From NCBI RefSeq assembly GCF_008843165.1, contig NZ_CP044427.1, forward strand, positions 1,922,001 through 1,986,000: a stretch of DNA of 64,000 bases. The letters run 5' to 3'. The notes below the pieces were generated by a model. The model ran no database searches, was not told the DNA's origin, and saw only the letters and a program-made list of their open reading frames with translations. The stretch is from Ornithinimicrobium pratense. Its GTDB lineage: Bacteria; Actinomycetota; Actinomycetes; Actinomycetales; Dermatophilaceae. A program made the position numbers and the translations under genes. Each line of letters starts with the position of its first letter. Within the stretch, counting starts at the first letter, position 1. This document shows positions 22,465 through 34,205 of this stretch, piece by piece.

Positions 22465-23835
22465 CTAGTGCCCGCGGATAATCCTGCGCAGCTCGCTCCA
22501 CCGCGGCCCCAGCCGCTCCTCCCAGCCGCGGCCGCTGGGCTGGTAGTAGTCGGCGTCCTCGGCGAGCAGGTCATCGGGCAGGTACTGCTGGGGCCCGACC
22601 CCGTTGGGCTCGTCGTGGCTGTAGCGGTAGCCCTCGCCGTGACCGAGCCGCGCGGCCCCGGCATACCCGGTGCCGCGCAGGTGCGCGGGGACGGCCCCGC
22701 CCTTGCCCGCCCGCACGTCGGCGATCGCGGCGTTGATCGCGGCGTAGGCAGCGTTGGACTTGGGCGCGAGCGCGTTGTGCACCACCGCCTGGGCCAGGAT
22801 GATCCGCGCCTCGGGCATGCCGATCTGGGCCACCGCATGCAGGGCCGCGACGGCGGTCTGCAGGGCGGTCGGGTCGCCCATCCCGACGTCCTCGGAGGCG
22901 GCGATGACGATCCGGCGGGCGATGAACCGCGGGTCCTCCCCCGCCTCGAGCTGACGCGCGAGGTAGTGCAGCGCGGCGTCGACGTCGGAGCCCCGCATCG
23001 ACTTGATGAACGCGCTGGCCACGTCGTAGTGCTGGTCACCGGCCCGGTCGTACCGCACCGCGGCCTGGGCCACGGCCTGCTCCACGTGCGCCAGCGAGAT
23101 GGGGATCACGTCGCCCTCCCGGCCCGCAGGGACGTCGTCGCTCGCCACACCGGCGGCGGCCTCGAGCGTGGTCAGCGCCCGTCGCGCGTCGCCCCCCGCC
23201 ATCCGCACGACGTGCGCCATACCCTCCTCGTCGAGGGTGAACCGCTCGGCCAGGCCCCGCTCGTCCGTGATCGCCCGTTCCACCACCGCGTGGACGTCGT
23301 CGTCGTCGAGGGAGGTGAGCGTGACGAGCACCGAGCGGGACAGCAGGGGTGCGATGATCGAGAAGGACGGGTTCTCCGTCGTGGCGGCCACGAGGATCAC
23401 CAGGCGGTTCTCCACGCCCGGCAGGAGCGCGTCCTGCTGGGCCTTGGTGAACCGGTGGATCTCGTCGAGGAAGAGGACGGTCTGGCGACCGTAGAGGCTG
23501 CGGTCGCGGGTAGCCTGCTCCATCACGGCACGGACGTCCTTCACCCCGGCCGTGACCGCGGAGAGTTCCACGAAGCGCCGGTCCGCAGCCGTCGCGACCA
23601 GGTGCGCCAGCGTCGTCTTCCCCGTCCCCGGCGGACCCCAGAGGATCGCGGACAGTGGACCTGCCGCGCCGCCCTGGCCCTCGATGAGCCGACGCAGGGG
23701 CGAGCCGGGCCGGAGCGCATCCCGCTGACCGGCGACCTCGCCCAGGCTGCGGGGACGCATCCGGACCGCGAGCGGAGCCATCAGCCCGCCTCCGGCGTCC
23801 GCTGGGCCACTGCTGAAGAGGTCGTCGTCCGCCAT
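22465..23835 (-). CDS. rarA: Replication-associated recombination protein A (AAA+ ATPase)
   Basis: MgsA/RarA family, acts at stalled forks with SSB and the replisome; 456 aa. Walker A GPPGTGKT at about 67-74, Walker [10 protein letters not shown], sensor AATTENPSF and the C-terminal tetramerisation domain ([32 protein letters not shown]). The ATG at 23835 follows TACGCT (23847-23842) by 6 bases with no ribosome binding site, so it is probably leaderless. Divergent from the GNAT gene. Confidence 0.94.
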   Translation of the reverse strand: MADDDLFSSGPADAGGGLMAPLAVRMRPRSLGEVAGQRDALRPGSPLRRLIEGQGGAAGPLSAILWGPPGTGKTTLAHLVATAADRRFVELSAVTAGVKDVRAVMEQATRDRSLYGRQTVLFLDEIHRFTKAQQDALLPGVENRLVILVAATTENPSFSIIAPLLSRSVLVTLTSLDDDDVHAVVERAITDERGLAERFTLDEEGMAHVVRMAGGDARRALTTLEAAAGVASDDVPAGREGDVIPISLAHVEQAVAQAAVRYDRAGDQHYDVASAFIKSMRGSDVDAALHYLARQLEAGEDPRFIARRIVIAASEDVGMGDPTALQTAVAALHAVAQIGMPEARIILAQAVVHNALAPKSNAAYAAINAAIADVRAGKGGAVPAHLRGTGYAGAARLGHGEGYRYSHDEPNGVGPQQYLPDDLLAEDADYYQPSGRGWEERLGPRWSELRRIIRGH

Positions 23836-23892
23836 TGGCCCAGCGTAGGCCGCGTCCGGATCAGCCCCGGAAAGCGTGCCAGAATTCTCGCC

Positions 23893-24732
23893 ATGCACTC
23901 CAGCTCGTCGCTGCACCCGCCCACGGGCGGGCGTTCCACGGCACTGACCTACGGGGACCTGCGCGCGCTTTCCGACGACGACCCGTGGCTGCGGTGGGGG
24001 CTGCCAGACCCCTTGTCCGGCCACGCGCTCGTGCATGACGGTGTCGCGGTGGTGCAGCGGCTCGGCCACCGGCCCGGGCTGTGGGTCGCGCCCCTACGAC
24101 CGGGTATCGAGCCCGGTGCAGTGCCGGAGGACGGAGGGCTGGCCGAGGAGGCAGGTCGGGTTCGCGCCGCCGTGCAGCGGGTCATGGACGAGGACCTGCT
24201 CACTGCGTGGCAGGCGCGGTCGGTGTCCGTGCCGCAGGAGCACGCCGCGGTCGGTCATGAGGTGCTCCCGCTGTCGGACCAGGGTGGGGACTGGGAGTGG
24301 ATGTGGGCCACGACCGTGCCGCCGCCGCTGGCTGGCGAGGAGTCCCTGGTGCTGCTGGATGACCGTGAGGACGCCGAGGAGCTGCTGGCCTTCGCCCACC
24401 AGCACAACCCGCGGGTGTGGACGCGGATCGGTGAGGGTGTGATGACCCGTTGGGTCGGCGTCCGCGGGCCGGACGGCGCGCTGCTGGCGGTCGGCGGGGC
24501 CGAGACCGAGCGCTCCGGTGTGCCGCACCTGGCCGGCATCCTCACCGCCACGCACGCCCGGGGGCAGGGGCTGGGCGAGGTGGTTTCGGCAGGACTGACC
24601 CGCTGGGCGCTGGAGCACCACGGCGTCTGCACCCTGGGGATGTTCGCGGACAACGACGTGGCCCGGCGTCTCTACCGGCGCCTGGGCTACCGCACCGCCC
24701 GGGCCTGGCACTCGCGGCAGCTGGAGCTCTGA
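23893..24732 (+). CDS. GNAT family N-acetyltransferase
   Basis: 279 aa. The C-terminal half is a GNAT fold: [19 protein letters not shown] is the acetyl-CoA-binding motif A, followed by [19 protein letters not shown]. The N-terminal 140 residues are less conserved and may be a second degenerate GNAT half. Substrate unknown. CAGAAT at 23880-23885 lies 7 bases before the ATG, suggesting leaderless transcription. Confidence 0.85.
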   Translation: MHSSSSLHPPTGGRSTALTYGDLRALSDDDPWLRWGLPDPLSGHALVHDGVAVVQRLGHRPGLWVAPLRPGIEPGAVPEDGGLAEEAGRVRAAVQRVMDEDLLTAWQARSVSVPQEHAAVGHEVLPLSDQGGDWEWMWATTVPPPLAGEESLVLLDDREDAEELLAFAHQHNPRVWTRIGEGVMTRWVGVRGPDGALLAVGGAETERSGVPHLAGILTATHARGQGLGEVVSAGLTRWALEHHGVCTLGMFADNDVARRLYRRLGYRTARAWHSRQLEL

Positions 24733-24757
24733 GCGCCGCGACCACGGTGGTGCGGAA

Positions 24758-24803
24758 ACGGTGCGTCACACCCGTCGTTGACGCTACGGGTGTGACGCAC
24801 CGT
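24758..24803. terminator. Perfect 18-base inverted repeat between convergent genes
   Basis: ACGGTGCGTCACACCCGT at 24758-24775 is exactly repeated in reverse complement at 24786-24803 around a 10-base loop; weaker pairing extends the stem outward. It sits between the GNAT stop (24732) and the aspS stop (24820), so a bidirectional terminator is likely. No U tract. Confidence 0.7.
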
Positions 24804-24819
24804 TCCTGCACACGCGTGC

Positions 24820-26646
24820 TCAGCTCTGGTGCGGGCTCACCTGCTCCGCGCCCTGCGGCGCGGGGGCCGGCTCGGCTGGCTTGGCGTCGATCCCGGCCTC
24901 CTTGCGCTGCTCCGGGGTGATCGGGGCAGGTGCCTCCGTCAACGGGTCGAAACCGCCACCGGTCTTGGGGAAGGCGATGACGTCGCGGATCGAGTCGGTG
25001 CCGGCCAGCAGGGCCACGATGCGGTCCCAGCCGAAGGCGATGCCGCCGTGCGGGGGCGCGCCATACTTGAACGCCTCGAGCAGGAAGCCGAACTTCTCCT
25101 GCGCCTGCTCCGCCGAGAGCCCCATGATCGCGAAGACGCGCTCCTGCAGGTCGCGCCGGTGGATACGGATCGACCCGCCGCCGATCTCGTTGCCGTTGCA
25201 GACCAGGTCGTAGGCGTAGGCGAGCGCGGCACCCGGGTCGGACTCCAGGGAGTCGACGAACTCGGCCTTCGGCGAGGTGAACGCGTGGTGGACCGCGGTC
25301 CAGGCACCCGAACCGACCGCCACGTCACCGGCGGCGACGGCCTCGCCCGCCGGCTCGAAGAGGGGCGCGTCGATGACCCAGAGGAAGCTCCAGGCCGACT
25401 CGTCGATCAGCCCGACCCGCTGGGCGATCTCCAGGCGGGCCGCACCGAGCAGACCCCGCGAGGCCTTGACCGGTCCGGCGGCGAAGAAGACGCAGTCACC
25501 CGGCTGGGCGCCGACGTGCGCGGCCAACCCGGCACGTTCCTGGTCGGAGATGTTCTTGGCCACCGGCCCGCCCAGCTCGCCGTCCTCGCCGACCGTGACG
25601 TAGGCCAGCCCCTTGGCGCCGCGCTGCTTGGCCCACTCCTGCCAGGCGTCGAACTGGCGCCGCGGCTGCGCGCCGCCGCCGGGCATGACGACCGCGCCGA
25701 CATACTCGGCCTGAAAGACCCGGAACGGCGTTCCCGAGAAGAACTCGGTGCAGTCGCTCAGCTCCAGGTCGAAGCGCAGGTCGGGCTTGTCGGTGCCGTA
25801 GCGTGCCATTGCCTCGGCGTAGGACATCCGGGGGAACGGCGTGGGCAGGTCGACGCCGATGACGCCCCAGACCGCCTTGGCGATCGCCTCGCCGAGCTCG
25901 ATGACGTCGTCCTGCTCGACGAAGCTCAGCTCGATGTCGAGCTGGGTGAACTCGGGCTGCCGGTCCGCCCGGAAGTCCTCGTCGCGGTAGCAGCGGGCGA
26001 TCTGGTAGTAGCGCTCCATACCGGCGACCATGAGCAGCTGCTTGAACAGCTGCGGGCTCTGCGGCAGGGCGTACCAGCTGCCGGGCTGCAGCCGGGCCGG
26101 CACCAGGAAGTCACGGGCCCCTTCGGGGGTGGAGCGGGTCAGGGTCGGGGTCTCGATCTCGACGAAGTCGTGCTCGGCCAGCAGGGTGCGGGCGGCCGCG
26201 TTGACCTTGGAGCGCAGCCGCAGGTTCTGCCCGGCGGAGCTGGCACCGGGACGGCGCAGGTCGAGGTAGCGGTGGCGCAGGCGCGCCTCCTCCCCGACGC
26301 TGACCCGCTCGTCGATCTGGAAGGGCAGGGGGTCGGACTCGCTGAGCACCTCGATGTCGGCGGCGACCACGTCGATCCCGCCGGTCGGCAGCTCAGGGTT
26401 GACGTCCTTGTCCGCGCGGGCGACGACCTCGCCGACGACCTTGACGCAGTACTCGCTGCGCAGGTCGTGGGCGGTGCCGGTGAGCACCTCGTCGCGCGCG
26501 ACGACCTGGACAACGCCGCTGGCGTCGCGCAGGTCGATGAAGGCGACGCCGCCGTGGTCGCGGCGGCGGCCGACCCAGCCGGTCAGGGTCACGGTGGTGC
26601 CGACCTGCTCGGGGCGCAGGGTCCCGGCCTCGTGGGTGCGAAGCAT
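24820..26646 (-). CDS. aspS: Aspartyl-tRNA synthetase
   Basis: Class IIb synthetase; 608 aa, bacterial type with GAD insertion. OB-fold anticodon domain at the N-terminus ([20 protein letters not shown]), motif 2 region [20 protein letters not shown], and motif 3 [15 protein letters not shown]. An extra 20-residue Ala/Pro tail is present. ATG at 26646 with AGGAG. Whether it also charges tRNA-Asn cannot be read from the gene alone. A T-box-like leader precedes it. Confidence 0.97.
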   Translation of the reverse strand: MLRTHEAGTLRPEQVGTTVTLTGWVGRRRDHGGVAFIDLRDASGVVQVVARDEVLTGTAHDLRSEYCVKVVGEVVARADKDVNPELPTGGIDVVAADIEVLSESDPLPFQIDERVSVGEEARLRHRYLDLRRPGASSAGQNLRLRSKVNAAARTLLAEHDFVEIETPTLTRSTPEGARDFLVPARLQPGSWYALPQSPQLFKQLLMVAGMERYYQIARCYRDEDFRADRQPEFTQLDIELSFVEQDDVIELGEAIAKAVWGVIGVDLPTPFPRMSYAEAMARYGTDKPDLRFDLELSDCTEFFSGTPFRVFQAEYVGAVVMPGGGAQPRRQFDAWQEWAKQRGAKGLAYVTVGEDGELGGPVAKNISDQERAGLAAHVGAQPGDCVFFAAGPVKASRGLLGAARLEIAQRVGLIDESAWSFLWVIDAPLFEPAGEAVAAGDVAVGSGAWTAVHHAFTSPKAEFVDSLESDPGAALAYAYDLVCNGNEIGGGSIRIHRRDLQERVFAIMGLSAEQAQEKFGFLLEAFKYGAPPHGGIAFGWDRIVALLAGTDSIRDVIAFPKTGGGFDPLTEAPAPITPEQRKEAGIDAKPAEPAPAPQGAEQVSPHQS

Positions 26647-26878
26647 GATCTCTCCTCTCGGGGTCACGAGCCCGAGGGTAGGTCTACCCAGCGGGCAGCC
26701 CTGAAAGGTGCGGGCGGGGGCCAGGTCGCGGTGCCACCACACCTTCGCCGAGGAGTTCTCGACCTCTCGTCGGTCCGCCGCACGCGCGGTGCCCGGTTGC
26801 GACGCTGCACGACTCCCGGACGGGTATGCCGTGCTGCCGCCGGCGGGTCGTCACTCCGCCCCGTGCACGGGGAGCAGT
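26647..26878 (-). promoter_or_regulatory. T-box-like leader of aspS
   Basis: 232 bases between the NUDIX stop and aspS, with no gene. On the transcribed strand 26738-26727 reads GGTGGCACCGCG, matching the invariant T-box core GGUGGNACCGCG. A GAGAGG...CCTC hairpin (stem III position) comes just before it. Further on, CTCGGG pairs with CCCGAG directly over the AGGAG of aspS, which would suit translational control. There is no U tract, so transcription attenuation is less likely. The specifier codon could not be assigned. The core match is seen; the riboswitch function is inferred. Confidence 0.6.
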
Positions 26879-27505
26879 CTACGGGGTGTTCCGGCGGTCC
26901 CGCCGCAGCCGCTCGGCGAGCGCCAGCACACCGATCATGAGGGGACCGTTGCGCACCTGTCCGGCCAGAACCGCTGCGGCGGCCTCGTCGAGTGTGACCC
27001 AGCCGGTCGGCATACCCGCCTCCTCGTGGGTCCGCTCGTGCCGCTCGTCCTGCGGCACGTCGGACAACCCGGTCGCCAGGAAGATCGTGATGACCTCGTC
27101 CAAGCCGCCCGGCGACGGCGTGAGCGAGACCAGCTGCTCCCACGACGCCGCGGTCAGGTCGGCCTCCTCCGCCAGCTCGCGCGCGGCCGTCAGCACCGGC
27201 TCCTCCCCCTCGACGTCGAGCAGGCCGGCGGGCAGCTCCCAGTCCTCGGCGCCGATCGGATGGCGGTACTGCCGGATCACCAGGACTTCTGGCGCGCCCC
27301 GGTCCTCGCGCAGGGCCAGGATGGCGACCGCGCCGGTGTGGGCGACGTACTCGCGCCGCACCGGCTCCGGACCGCCCAGGTCGACCTGGTCCGCGACCAC
27401 GTCCCAGACGCGCCCCTCGAAGACGGTGTCGCTGGTCACCACCGGTCGGCGCCCGGGCAGGTCACGCAGCTCGTCCAGGCTCAGGCGCGGGGCGTCGAGG
27501 GTCAT
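26879..27505 (-). CDS. NUDIX hydrolase, ADP-ribose pyrophosphatase-like
   Basis: 208 aa. Contains RQYRHPIGAEDWELPAGLLD and a Nudix box EEPVLTAARELAEEADL (REUXEE kept, the usual glycine after it is Asp). The length and the QYRHP segment fit ADP-ribose pyrophosphatases; a NUDIX gene next to pyrG is also found in mycobacteria. TACCGT at 27517-27512 lies 6 bases upstream of the ATG, with no ribosome binding site, so possibly leaderless. Confidence 0.88.
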   Translation of the reverse strand: MTLDAPRLSLDELRDLPGRRPVVTSDTVFEGRVWDVVADQVDLGGPEPVRREYVAHTGAVAILALREDRGAPEVLVIRQYRHPIGAEDWELPAGLLDVEGEEPVLTAARELAEEADLTAASWEQLVSLTPSPGGLDEVITIFLATGLSDVPQDERHERTHEEAGMPTGWVTLDEAAAAVLAGQVRNGPLMIGVLALAERLRRDRRNTP

Positions 27506-27640
27506 GGCGTCACGGTATGCCGCATGCGGCCCAGGCCGCGCGCCCAGTCACGCCTCAGTCCCCACAGGACGCGCCGAATACGCGCGAAGACTCTTCGCCG
27601 GACAGTTCACGTGTCCTGTCGAGACCTTTCGCGTGTTCTG

Positions 27641-29344
<1,704 letters not shown>

Positions 29345-30532
29345 TCAGTCTAGTTCAGGTGCCGGTGGGTCCGACGGGCCGGTCTGGTATGCCGTGCCGA
29401 GCACCCGCGCGTAGGCGGCCTCGGCCGCCGCGACGGCCTCCACCGCGGTGGGCAGCTCGTGGGCTCGACGCAGCGAGCGGTCCGACATCACCGACCGCAG
29501 CTGCGGGTCGTCCAGCACCTGCTGCAGGGCCGCCCGCAGCGCCCGGACCCTGGCGTAGCCGCCCAGGCCGCCGCTGTCGCGGCTCACCGGCACGAGCACC
29601 GCGGCGTCCCCGACCACGACCCTGGTGCCGCCGACGTCGGTCGCCACGACGGGCACGCCAGAACCCAGAGCCTCCTGCAGCCACAACGGCTGACCCTCCC
29701 ACTGGGCTCCGGAGACCACGACGTCCGCCGCGGCGAGCAGCTCCGGCACGTCGTCCCGGCGCCCCAGCAGGTGCACCCGGCCCGGCCCGCCGGCGGCCTG
29801 CGCGGCGACGTCGACCCGGGCCGGCCCGTCCCCGGCGACGGCCAGCACGACGGGCGGGGCCCCCGTCTCGTGCGGATGGCGTCCGACCATCGACTGGTAG
29901 GCCGCCACCACCTCGACCGTGCGCTTCTGCGCTCCCAACCGGCCCACCGTCAGCAAGAACAGCTGATCGTCCACGAGGCCCAGCTCCCGGCGCAGGGCGG
30001 CGCGCACCTCAGGGCGCCGCTGAGGCGGCACGAGGCGGGTCAGGTCGGCCGGGACGACGGCCAGGTCGACCTGTCGGACGCCCCGAGTCCGGGCCCTGTC
30101 GACGAGGTCCGGCGAGACACCCAGAACGAGGTCGGCACCGCAGTAGACCAGCCGCTCAAGGACGCCGTAGACGAGGGCGGAGCGGCGATCGCTCGGCGGG
30201 GCGTTGTGGACGGTCACGACCAGCGGCGCGCTGGCGAGGGCAAGGGCGGACAGTGCCCCGGCCCGCACCCCGTGCGCGTGCACGACGTCGGCCCCCGCCG
30301 CGAGCCGTCGCAGGCGCCGGAGCGCCTGCAGGTCGCGGGCCGGGTGCAGCCCGCTGCCCACCTCGACAGGGACCACCGTCGCGCCGGTCCTGTCCAGCTC
30401 GAAGCCGCGCGCCACTTCCTGCGGGCAGGCCACCAGCACCTGGTGCCCGGCCGCCGCCAGGCCCTGCGCGAGCATGCGGACGTGTCCGCCGACGCCCCCC
30501 GCCACCAGACCGGTCACCAGCAGCACCTTCAC
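29345..30532 (-). CDS. GT4-family glycosyltransferase
   Basis: 395 aa, GT-B fold. The N-terminal domain starts VKVLLVTGLVAGGVGGHVRML; HAHGVRAGALSALALA and VVTVHNAPP follow. The donor domain has LLTVGRLGAQKRTVEVVAAY, AGDGP and the GT4 E-x7-E region GQPLWLQEALGSGVPVVAT. Probably transfers a sugar to a lipid-linked acceptor, judging by the flippase and phosphosugar transferase genes next to it; the sugar is unknown. GTG at 30532 overlaps the murJ stop as GTGA. Confidence 0.85.
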   Translation of the reverse strand: MKVLLVTGLVAGGVGGHVRMLAQGLAAAGHQVLVACPQEVARGFELDRTGATVVPVEVGSGLHPARDLQALRRLRRLAAGADVVHAHGVRAGALSALALASAPLVVTVHNAPPSDRRSALVYGVLERLVYCGADLVLGVSPDLVDRARTRGVRQVDLAVVPADLTRLVPPQRRPEVRAALRRELGLVDDQLFLLTVGRLGAQKRTVEVVAAYQSMVGRHPHETGAPPVVLAVAGDGPARVDVAAQAAGGPGRVHLLGRRDDVPELLAAADVVVSGAQWEGQPLWLQEALGSGVPVVATDVGGTRVVVGDAAVLVPVSRDSGGLGGYARVRALRAALQQVLDDPQLRSVMSDRSLRRAHELPTAVEAVAAAEAAYARVLGTAYQTGPSDPPAPELD

Positions 30533-32214
30533 CGCACACCTCCTGGTCCGACCCGTTCCCGGGTCCGCTCCCGTCGGGCGGCCACCCGCGCCCGCACCTG
30601 GTCGAAGGACTTCGGTGCCAGCACCCGCAGCGCCGCGGCCACCACCACCAGGACGGCAGCACCGGTCAGCGTCCCCGCGAGCAGCGCACCGGGCCACTGC
30701 GTCGGCACCCAGGTCGTGGCCAGCAGCTCCCGCGCGAGCACCACGACGGCCGCGCCGGCCAGTGCGGCAAGCCCGGCCCGGCCGGCGCCGGCGAGGGCGG
30801 GCGCGCCCCATACCCGGCGGGTGCGCGCGAGCAGGATGCCCGCGGCGACCCCCATGCCCACGGACGAGGCCGCGGCGAGCATGGCTAGGACCTCGCGGAT
30901 GGTGCCGTCCCGGGCCAGGAGGACCGGCACGACCGCGAGCGGCAGCAGCGCCGCGACGGCCCAGCCCAGGACCGTGCCGGCGGCGGCGTCCCATGGCCGG
31001 TGGGCCGCGTAGAGCGCGCGGGTCAGCACTGCGAGGAGGGCGAACCCCACCAGTCCGGGGGCGAGCAGCGCCAGGGTCGGCGGGAGCGCCTCCAGCGAGG
31101 CCCGGCCGGCCCCGCCGGACCCCCTGTCGAGGGCGAGGAAGACGGTGCCGACGTCGTGACGCGTGGCGACCAGCACCGCAGCACCGGCCACGGCGGCCAC
31201 GACCGAGGCGGTGAGCGCCCGGCGCAGGGTGGCTACGGCGCGCTCCGGCTCGTCGGTGAGACGGGGAAAGGCCGCGGTGGCCAGCGGGACGACGAGGACG
31301 GCGTAGGGGAGCAGGTAGATCGTCTGCGCGTAGTTCCACACCGCGATGCCCGCGACCCCGGTGCGGTTGGTCAGCAGGATGACCACGACCACGAAGAGCT
31401 GCTGCGCGCCGACACCGAGCACCCCGGCCCCGGCGAGCGCTCCGGCCAGGCGGCCGGAGCCACCCGGGAAGCGCAGCGTCGGCCGCCAGCGGATGCCGAG
31501 CCGGACCGCCGGGACCAGCAGCGGCAGGCTCAGGGCGACGACCCCAAGGGTCGTGCCGCCGGCCAGGAGCACCAGTGCGGAGGTCGGGAGGTCAGAAAGG
31601 GCGAGGTCCTGGTCGGGCTCGTAGAGGGCCCCGAAGGCCAGGTAGACCGCGATCACCACCAGGCTGGACAGCAACGGCGCCAGCGCCGCGGCGAAGAACC
31701 GGCGGTGCGCCTGCAGGACGCCGGTGAGCACGATGCCGACGCCGTAGAGCGCCACCTGCGGGGCGAAAAGCAGCAGCATGACCCGCCCGGCGGCCTGGGC
31801 CGCCGCCGGCTCGCAACCTCGGTCCAGCCCGCCGCCGCCGAGCAGCAGCGCCGTGATCGGGCCGGCGGCCAGGGCGAGCAGCAGGGTCAGCGGCAGCAGC
31901 ACCAGCAGGGCCCAGCTCAGCAGGGCTGAGGCAGTCCGGTCGGCCAGCTCATCGTTACCGCGGTGCAGGTGGCGGGCCACGAGCGGGACAGCGACGGCCG
32001 CGAGGGCACCGCCTGCTGCGATCTCGAAGAGCACATTGGGCACGGTGTTGGCCGTCGCGTAGACCTCCCCCACGCAGGTGGCACCCACCGCGTGCGAGAA
32101 CGCACCCCACCGGGCCAGACCCACCGCGCGGGACACCAGGGTGACTGCGGCGACGACACCGGCCGCGGCGAGCAGTCCCTGGCCGCCCAGCCGGGCACTA
32201 GCGGGGCTGGTCAC
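30529..32214 (-). CDS. MurJ-like lipid-linked glycan flippase
   Basis: 561 aa, about 14 hydrophobic segments, MOP superfamily. SRAVGLARWGAFSHAVG and NVLFEIAAGGALAAVAVPL match the MurJ N-terminus. A basic tail (RVAARRERTRERV) follows the last helix. It may be the main lipid II flippase or a paralogue; in Actinobacteria the classical murJ usually lies near the origin, so a second flippase dedicated to this cluster is plausible. GTGA overlaps with both neighbours. Confidence 0.85.
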   Translation of the reverse strand: MTSPASARLGGQGLLAAAGVVAAVTLVSRAVGLARWGAFSHAVGATCVGEVYATANTVPNVLFEIAAGGALAAVAVPLVARHLHRGNDELADRTASALLSWALLVLLPLTLLLALAAGPITALLLGGGGLDRGCEPAAAQAAGRVMLLLFAPQVALYGVGIVLTGVLQAHRRFFAAALAPLLSSLVVIAVYLAFGALYEPDQDLALSDLPTSALVLLAGGTTLGVVALSLPLLVPAVRLGIRWRPTLRFPGGSGRLAGALAGAGVLGVGAQQLFVVVVILLTNRTGVAGIAVWNYAQTIYLLPYAVLVVPLATAAFPRLTDEPERAVATLRRALTASVVAAVAGAAVLVATRHDVGTVFLALDRGSGGAGRASLEALPPTLALLAPGLVGFALLAVLTRALYAAHRPWDAAAGTVLGWAVAALLPLAVVPVLLARDGTIREVLAMLAAASSVGMGVAAGILLARTRRVWGAPALAGAGRAGLAALAGAAVVVLARELLATTWVPTQWPGALLAGTLTGAAVLVVVAAALRVLAPKSFDQVRARVAARRERTRERVGPGGVR

Positions 32215-33029
32215 CCCCTCCCCCAGGCGTCCAGGCTGCGCAGCACCGGGGTCGACTCGATGACGCCGGTGAAGCTCACCCGCTCGCTGAGCAGGGTCAG
32301 CCCCGTCACGACCGCCAGGACGGTCCACCGTCCACGGCCCGTCAGGTGCTGTGCTGCGGCGACCCCGACCGCTGCGCCGAGCGGGTTGGCGCCGGTGTCC
32401 CCCAGCATGGAGCGGGCCGCGAGGTCGTCGGGTAGGACGGCCAGGCTGGCCCCGGCAGCCGTGGCGGCGGCCGGGCGTCCGGCCAGCAGCAGAGGTATGC
32501 CGCACGACAGCCCCGCCTTGAGTGCCCGGCCTGGCCGCAGGTCGAAAAGGTTGGCCAGGTTGGCTCCCCCGGCGATCAGCCCCGCTGCGGCCACGGTGTG
32601 CAGGCCCACCCCGCGACCATGGTGGTCGGACCAGAGCGCGCTGGCCAGGCCGGTGGCACCGATCACCCCGATCTTGACTGCGCCTGTGGTCACCCGGCCC
32701 GCACGCAGCGCCTGCAGGTGACCGCGCAGTCCTTTGGCCTGGACGCTCTCCCCCAGGTCGTCAGCGGCGCCGGCCAGGGTGGCGCCGGTGACGGCCAGGG
32801 CGGCTGGTGGGTCGACGAGGGCGAGCGGCAGTCCGGTCCCGGCCGCGAGCGCGATCCCCCCGGTCAGGGTGATCGGCTTGCCGGCGTGGTTGACCCGCTC
32901 CCAGCGGCCCGAGCCTCCGGGAAACCGGCCGCTGTGGTGGGCGGCCCGGACGGCGCATGCGACGGCGTACCCGACGGCGGCGAGCAGCACGGTTCCCCGC
33001 ACGCCCGTGGACCGTGCTGGGCCGGTCAT
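32211..33029 (-). CDS. MraY/WecA-like polyprenyl-phosphate phosphosugar transferase
   Basis: 272 aa, shorter than MraY (about 360), with about 8 hydrophobic segments. Family marks: AADDLGES (Asp pair), NLANLFDLRPGRALK in place of the usual NxxNxxDG, and MLGDTGANPLGA. The C-terminal SERVSFTGVIESTPVLRSLD replaces the HHxxE loop of MraY. Likely puts a sugar-1-phosphate on undecaprenyl or decaprenyl phosphate; substrate unknown. ATG overlaps the steB stop as ATGA. Confidence 0.78.
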   Translation of the reverse strand: MTGPARSTGVRGTVLLAAVGYAVACAVRAAHHSGRFPGGSGRWERVNHAGKPITLTGGIALAAGTGLPLALVDPPAALAVTGATLAGAADDLGESVQAKGLRGHLQALRAGRVTTGAVKIGVIGATGLASALWSDHHGRGVGLHTVAAAGLIAGGANLANLFDLRPGRALKAGLSCGIPLLLAGRPAAATAAGASLAVLPDDLAARSMLGDTGANPLGAAVGVAAAQHLTGRGRWTVLAVVTGLTLLSERVSFTGVIESTPVLRSLDAWGRG

Positions 33030-34201
33030 GGTGCGGTGGTGGCCGCGTCGTCCTCGACCGGAGGGACGGCAGTGTCCCCGGCGTCCCCGGTCTCCTCGGC
33101 GTCGTCGGTGTCCCCGGTGGCCTCGGTGTCCCCGGTCTCCTCGGCGTCGTCGGGCACCGGCTCGGTGGCCTGCTCCTGGTCGCCGGGCACCAGGCCGGTC
33201 ACCAGCCGCACCGGTGGCGGCTGCGGCATGGGCGCCTCGGCCTGCGGCCCGATGCCGTAGTGGCCGGACCGGCCCGCCACCTCCCAGCCCAGGGCGAGGA
33301 TCGTGGACAGCCGGCCGGCGGCTCCCTCCGCGTCGTCGACGGTAGAGGTCTGGGCACGCAGGGCGCGGTCCTGGCGAATCCCGACGACCAGCGGGTCCTG
33401 ACCACCCTGCGGCTGCTGGGCCCCGCCGACGGTGCCGGTGCCGGTCACGGTGAGAGGGGCGTTCAGGCGCACGAACGTGCGCACCAGGCTGGTGCGGGTG
33501 TCCAGGACCAAGGTGTCGGCTTCGTCCAGATCACCCTCCTCCGGCAGGGTGAGACCACCGCTGACCAGCAACACGGCGTCGGGCGGCCGGCGGTCCTCCA
33601 GCGTGCCGTCGGGCTGCTCGCTCCAGGCCAGCCTGAGGTAGCCCTCTGAGTCCAGCTGCTCAAGCACCTCGAGCCAGGCCCCGGTACGCCCGGGTCCGTC
33701 GGCGCCGACGACGGCCGCGCCCAGCACGGCGGGCAGAGATGGCCCCTCCCCCTCCGGAAGCGTCGGCAGCTGCAGGTCGCCCGCGATCTGCTCGAGCAGG
33801 GGGACCGCCTCCTCCTGCCCCTGCTGGGTCTGCCAGGAGGGCTGCAGCGTGACTGTGAGCGGGACGTATCCGCCTGCCTCGTCGACGGCCTCGGTGAGCT
33901 GCTCGCCCAGGTTGCGGTCGGCGCCCGGCATCAGGACCACGGCGACGCGAACCCCTGTCAGGGTGGCCGATGCGGTGCGGGGTGCGATGACACCCATGGC
34001 CCGATCCAGTGCGTCGGCGTGGGCCTGAGCCTCGGCGGCCTGGGCACGCACCTCGGCACGCTCGGCGCGCAGGCCGGAGACCTCGCCCTCAAGGGTGTCG
34101 GAGATGCCCTCGCGCAGCGGTCCGGCGCCCAGCACGACCCCCACCGCGAGCGCGATGAAGACGGCGACCAGAGACACCAGGTGGTAACGGAAGTCAATCA
34201 C
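33026..34201 (-). CDS. steB: SteB / MctB-like membrane protein
   Basis: 391 aa, homologous to Rv1698 (MctB) and corynebacterial SteB. One N-terminal membrane helix (VSLVAVFIALAVGVVLGAG, residues about 7-26), a coiled-coil EAEVRAQ-type stretch at 38-70, then an extracytoplasmic domain. The last 45 residues are an acidic low-complexity tail built from ETGDT/DDAEETGD repeats. SteA and SteB are reported to help daughter-cell separation in Corynebacterium; MctB is described as a copper-related protein in M. tuberculosis. GTG at 34201, four bases after the steA stop. Confidence 0.85.
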   Translation of the reverse strand: MIDFRYHLVSLVAVFIALAVGVVLGAGPLREGISDTLEGEVSGLRAERAEVRAQAAEAQAHADALDRAMGVIAPRTASATLTGVRVAVVLMPGADRNLGEQLTEAVDEAGGYVPLTVTLQPSWQTQQGQEEAVPLLEQIAGDLQLPTLPEGEGPSLPAVLGAAVVGADGPGRTGAWLEVLEQLDSEGYLRLAWSEQPDGTLEDRRPPDAVLLVSGGLTLPEEGDLDEADTLVLDTRTSLVRTFVRLNAPLTVTGTGTVGGAQQPQGGQDPLVVGIRQDRALRAQTSTVDDAEGAAGRLSTILALGWEVAGRSGHYGIGPQAEAPMPQPPPVRLVTGLVPGDQEQATEPVPDDAEETGDTEATGDTDDAEETGDAGDTAVPPVEDDAATTAP

Positions 34202-34205
34202 GTGT

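Noticed and set aside
27555..27640. Short inverted and direct repeats (ACAGGACGCG, CGTGTCCTGTC, CGTGTTCTGTC) after pyrG
   Set aside because: Imperfect and short; could be part of a weak terminator, but I could not define a single convincing structure.
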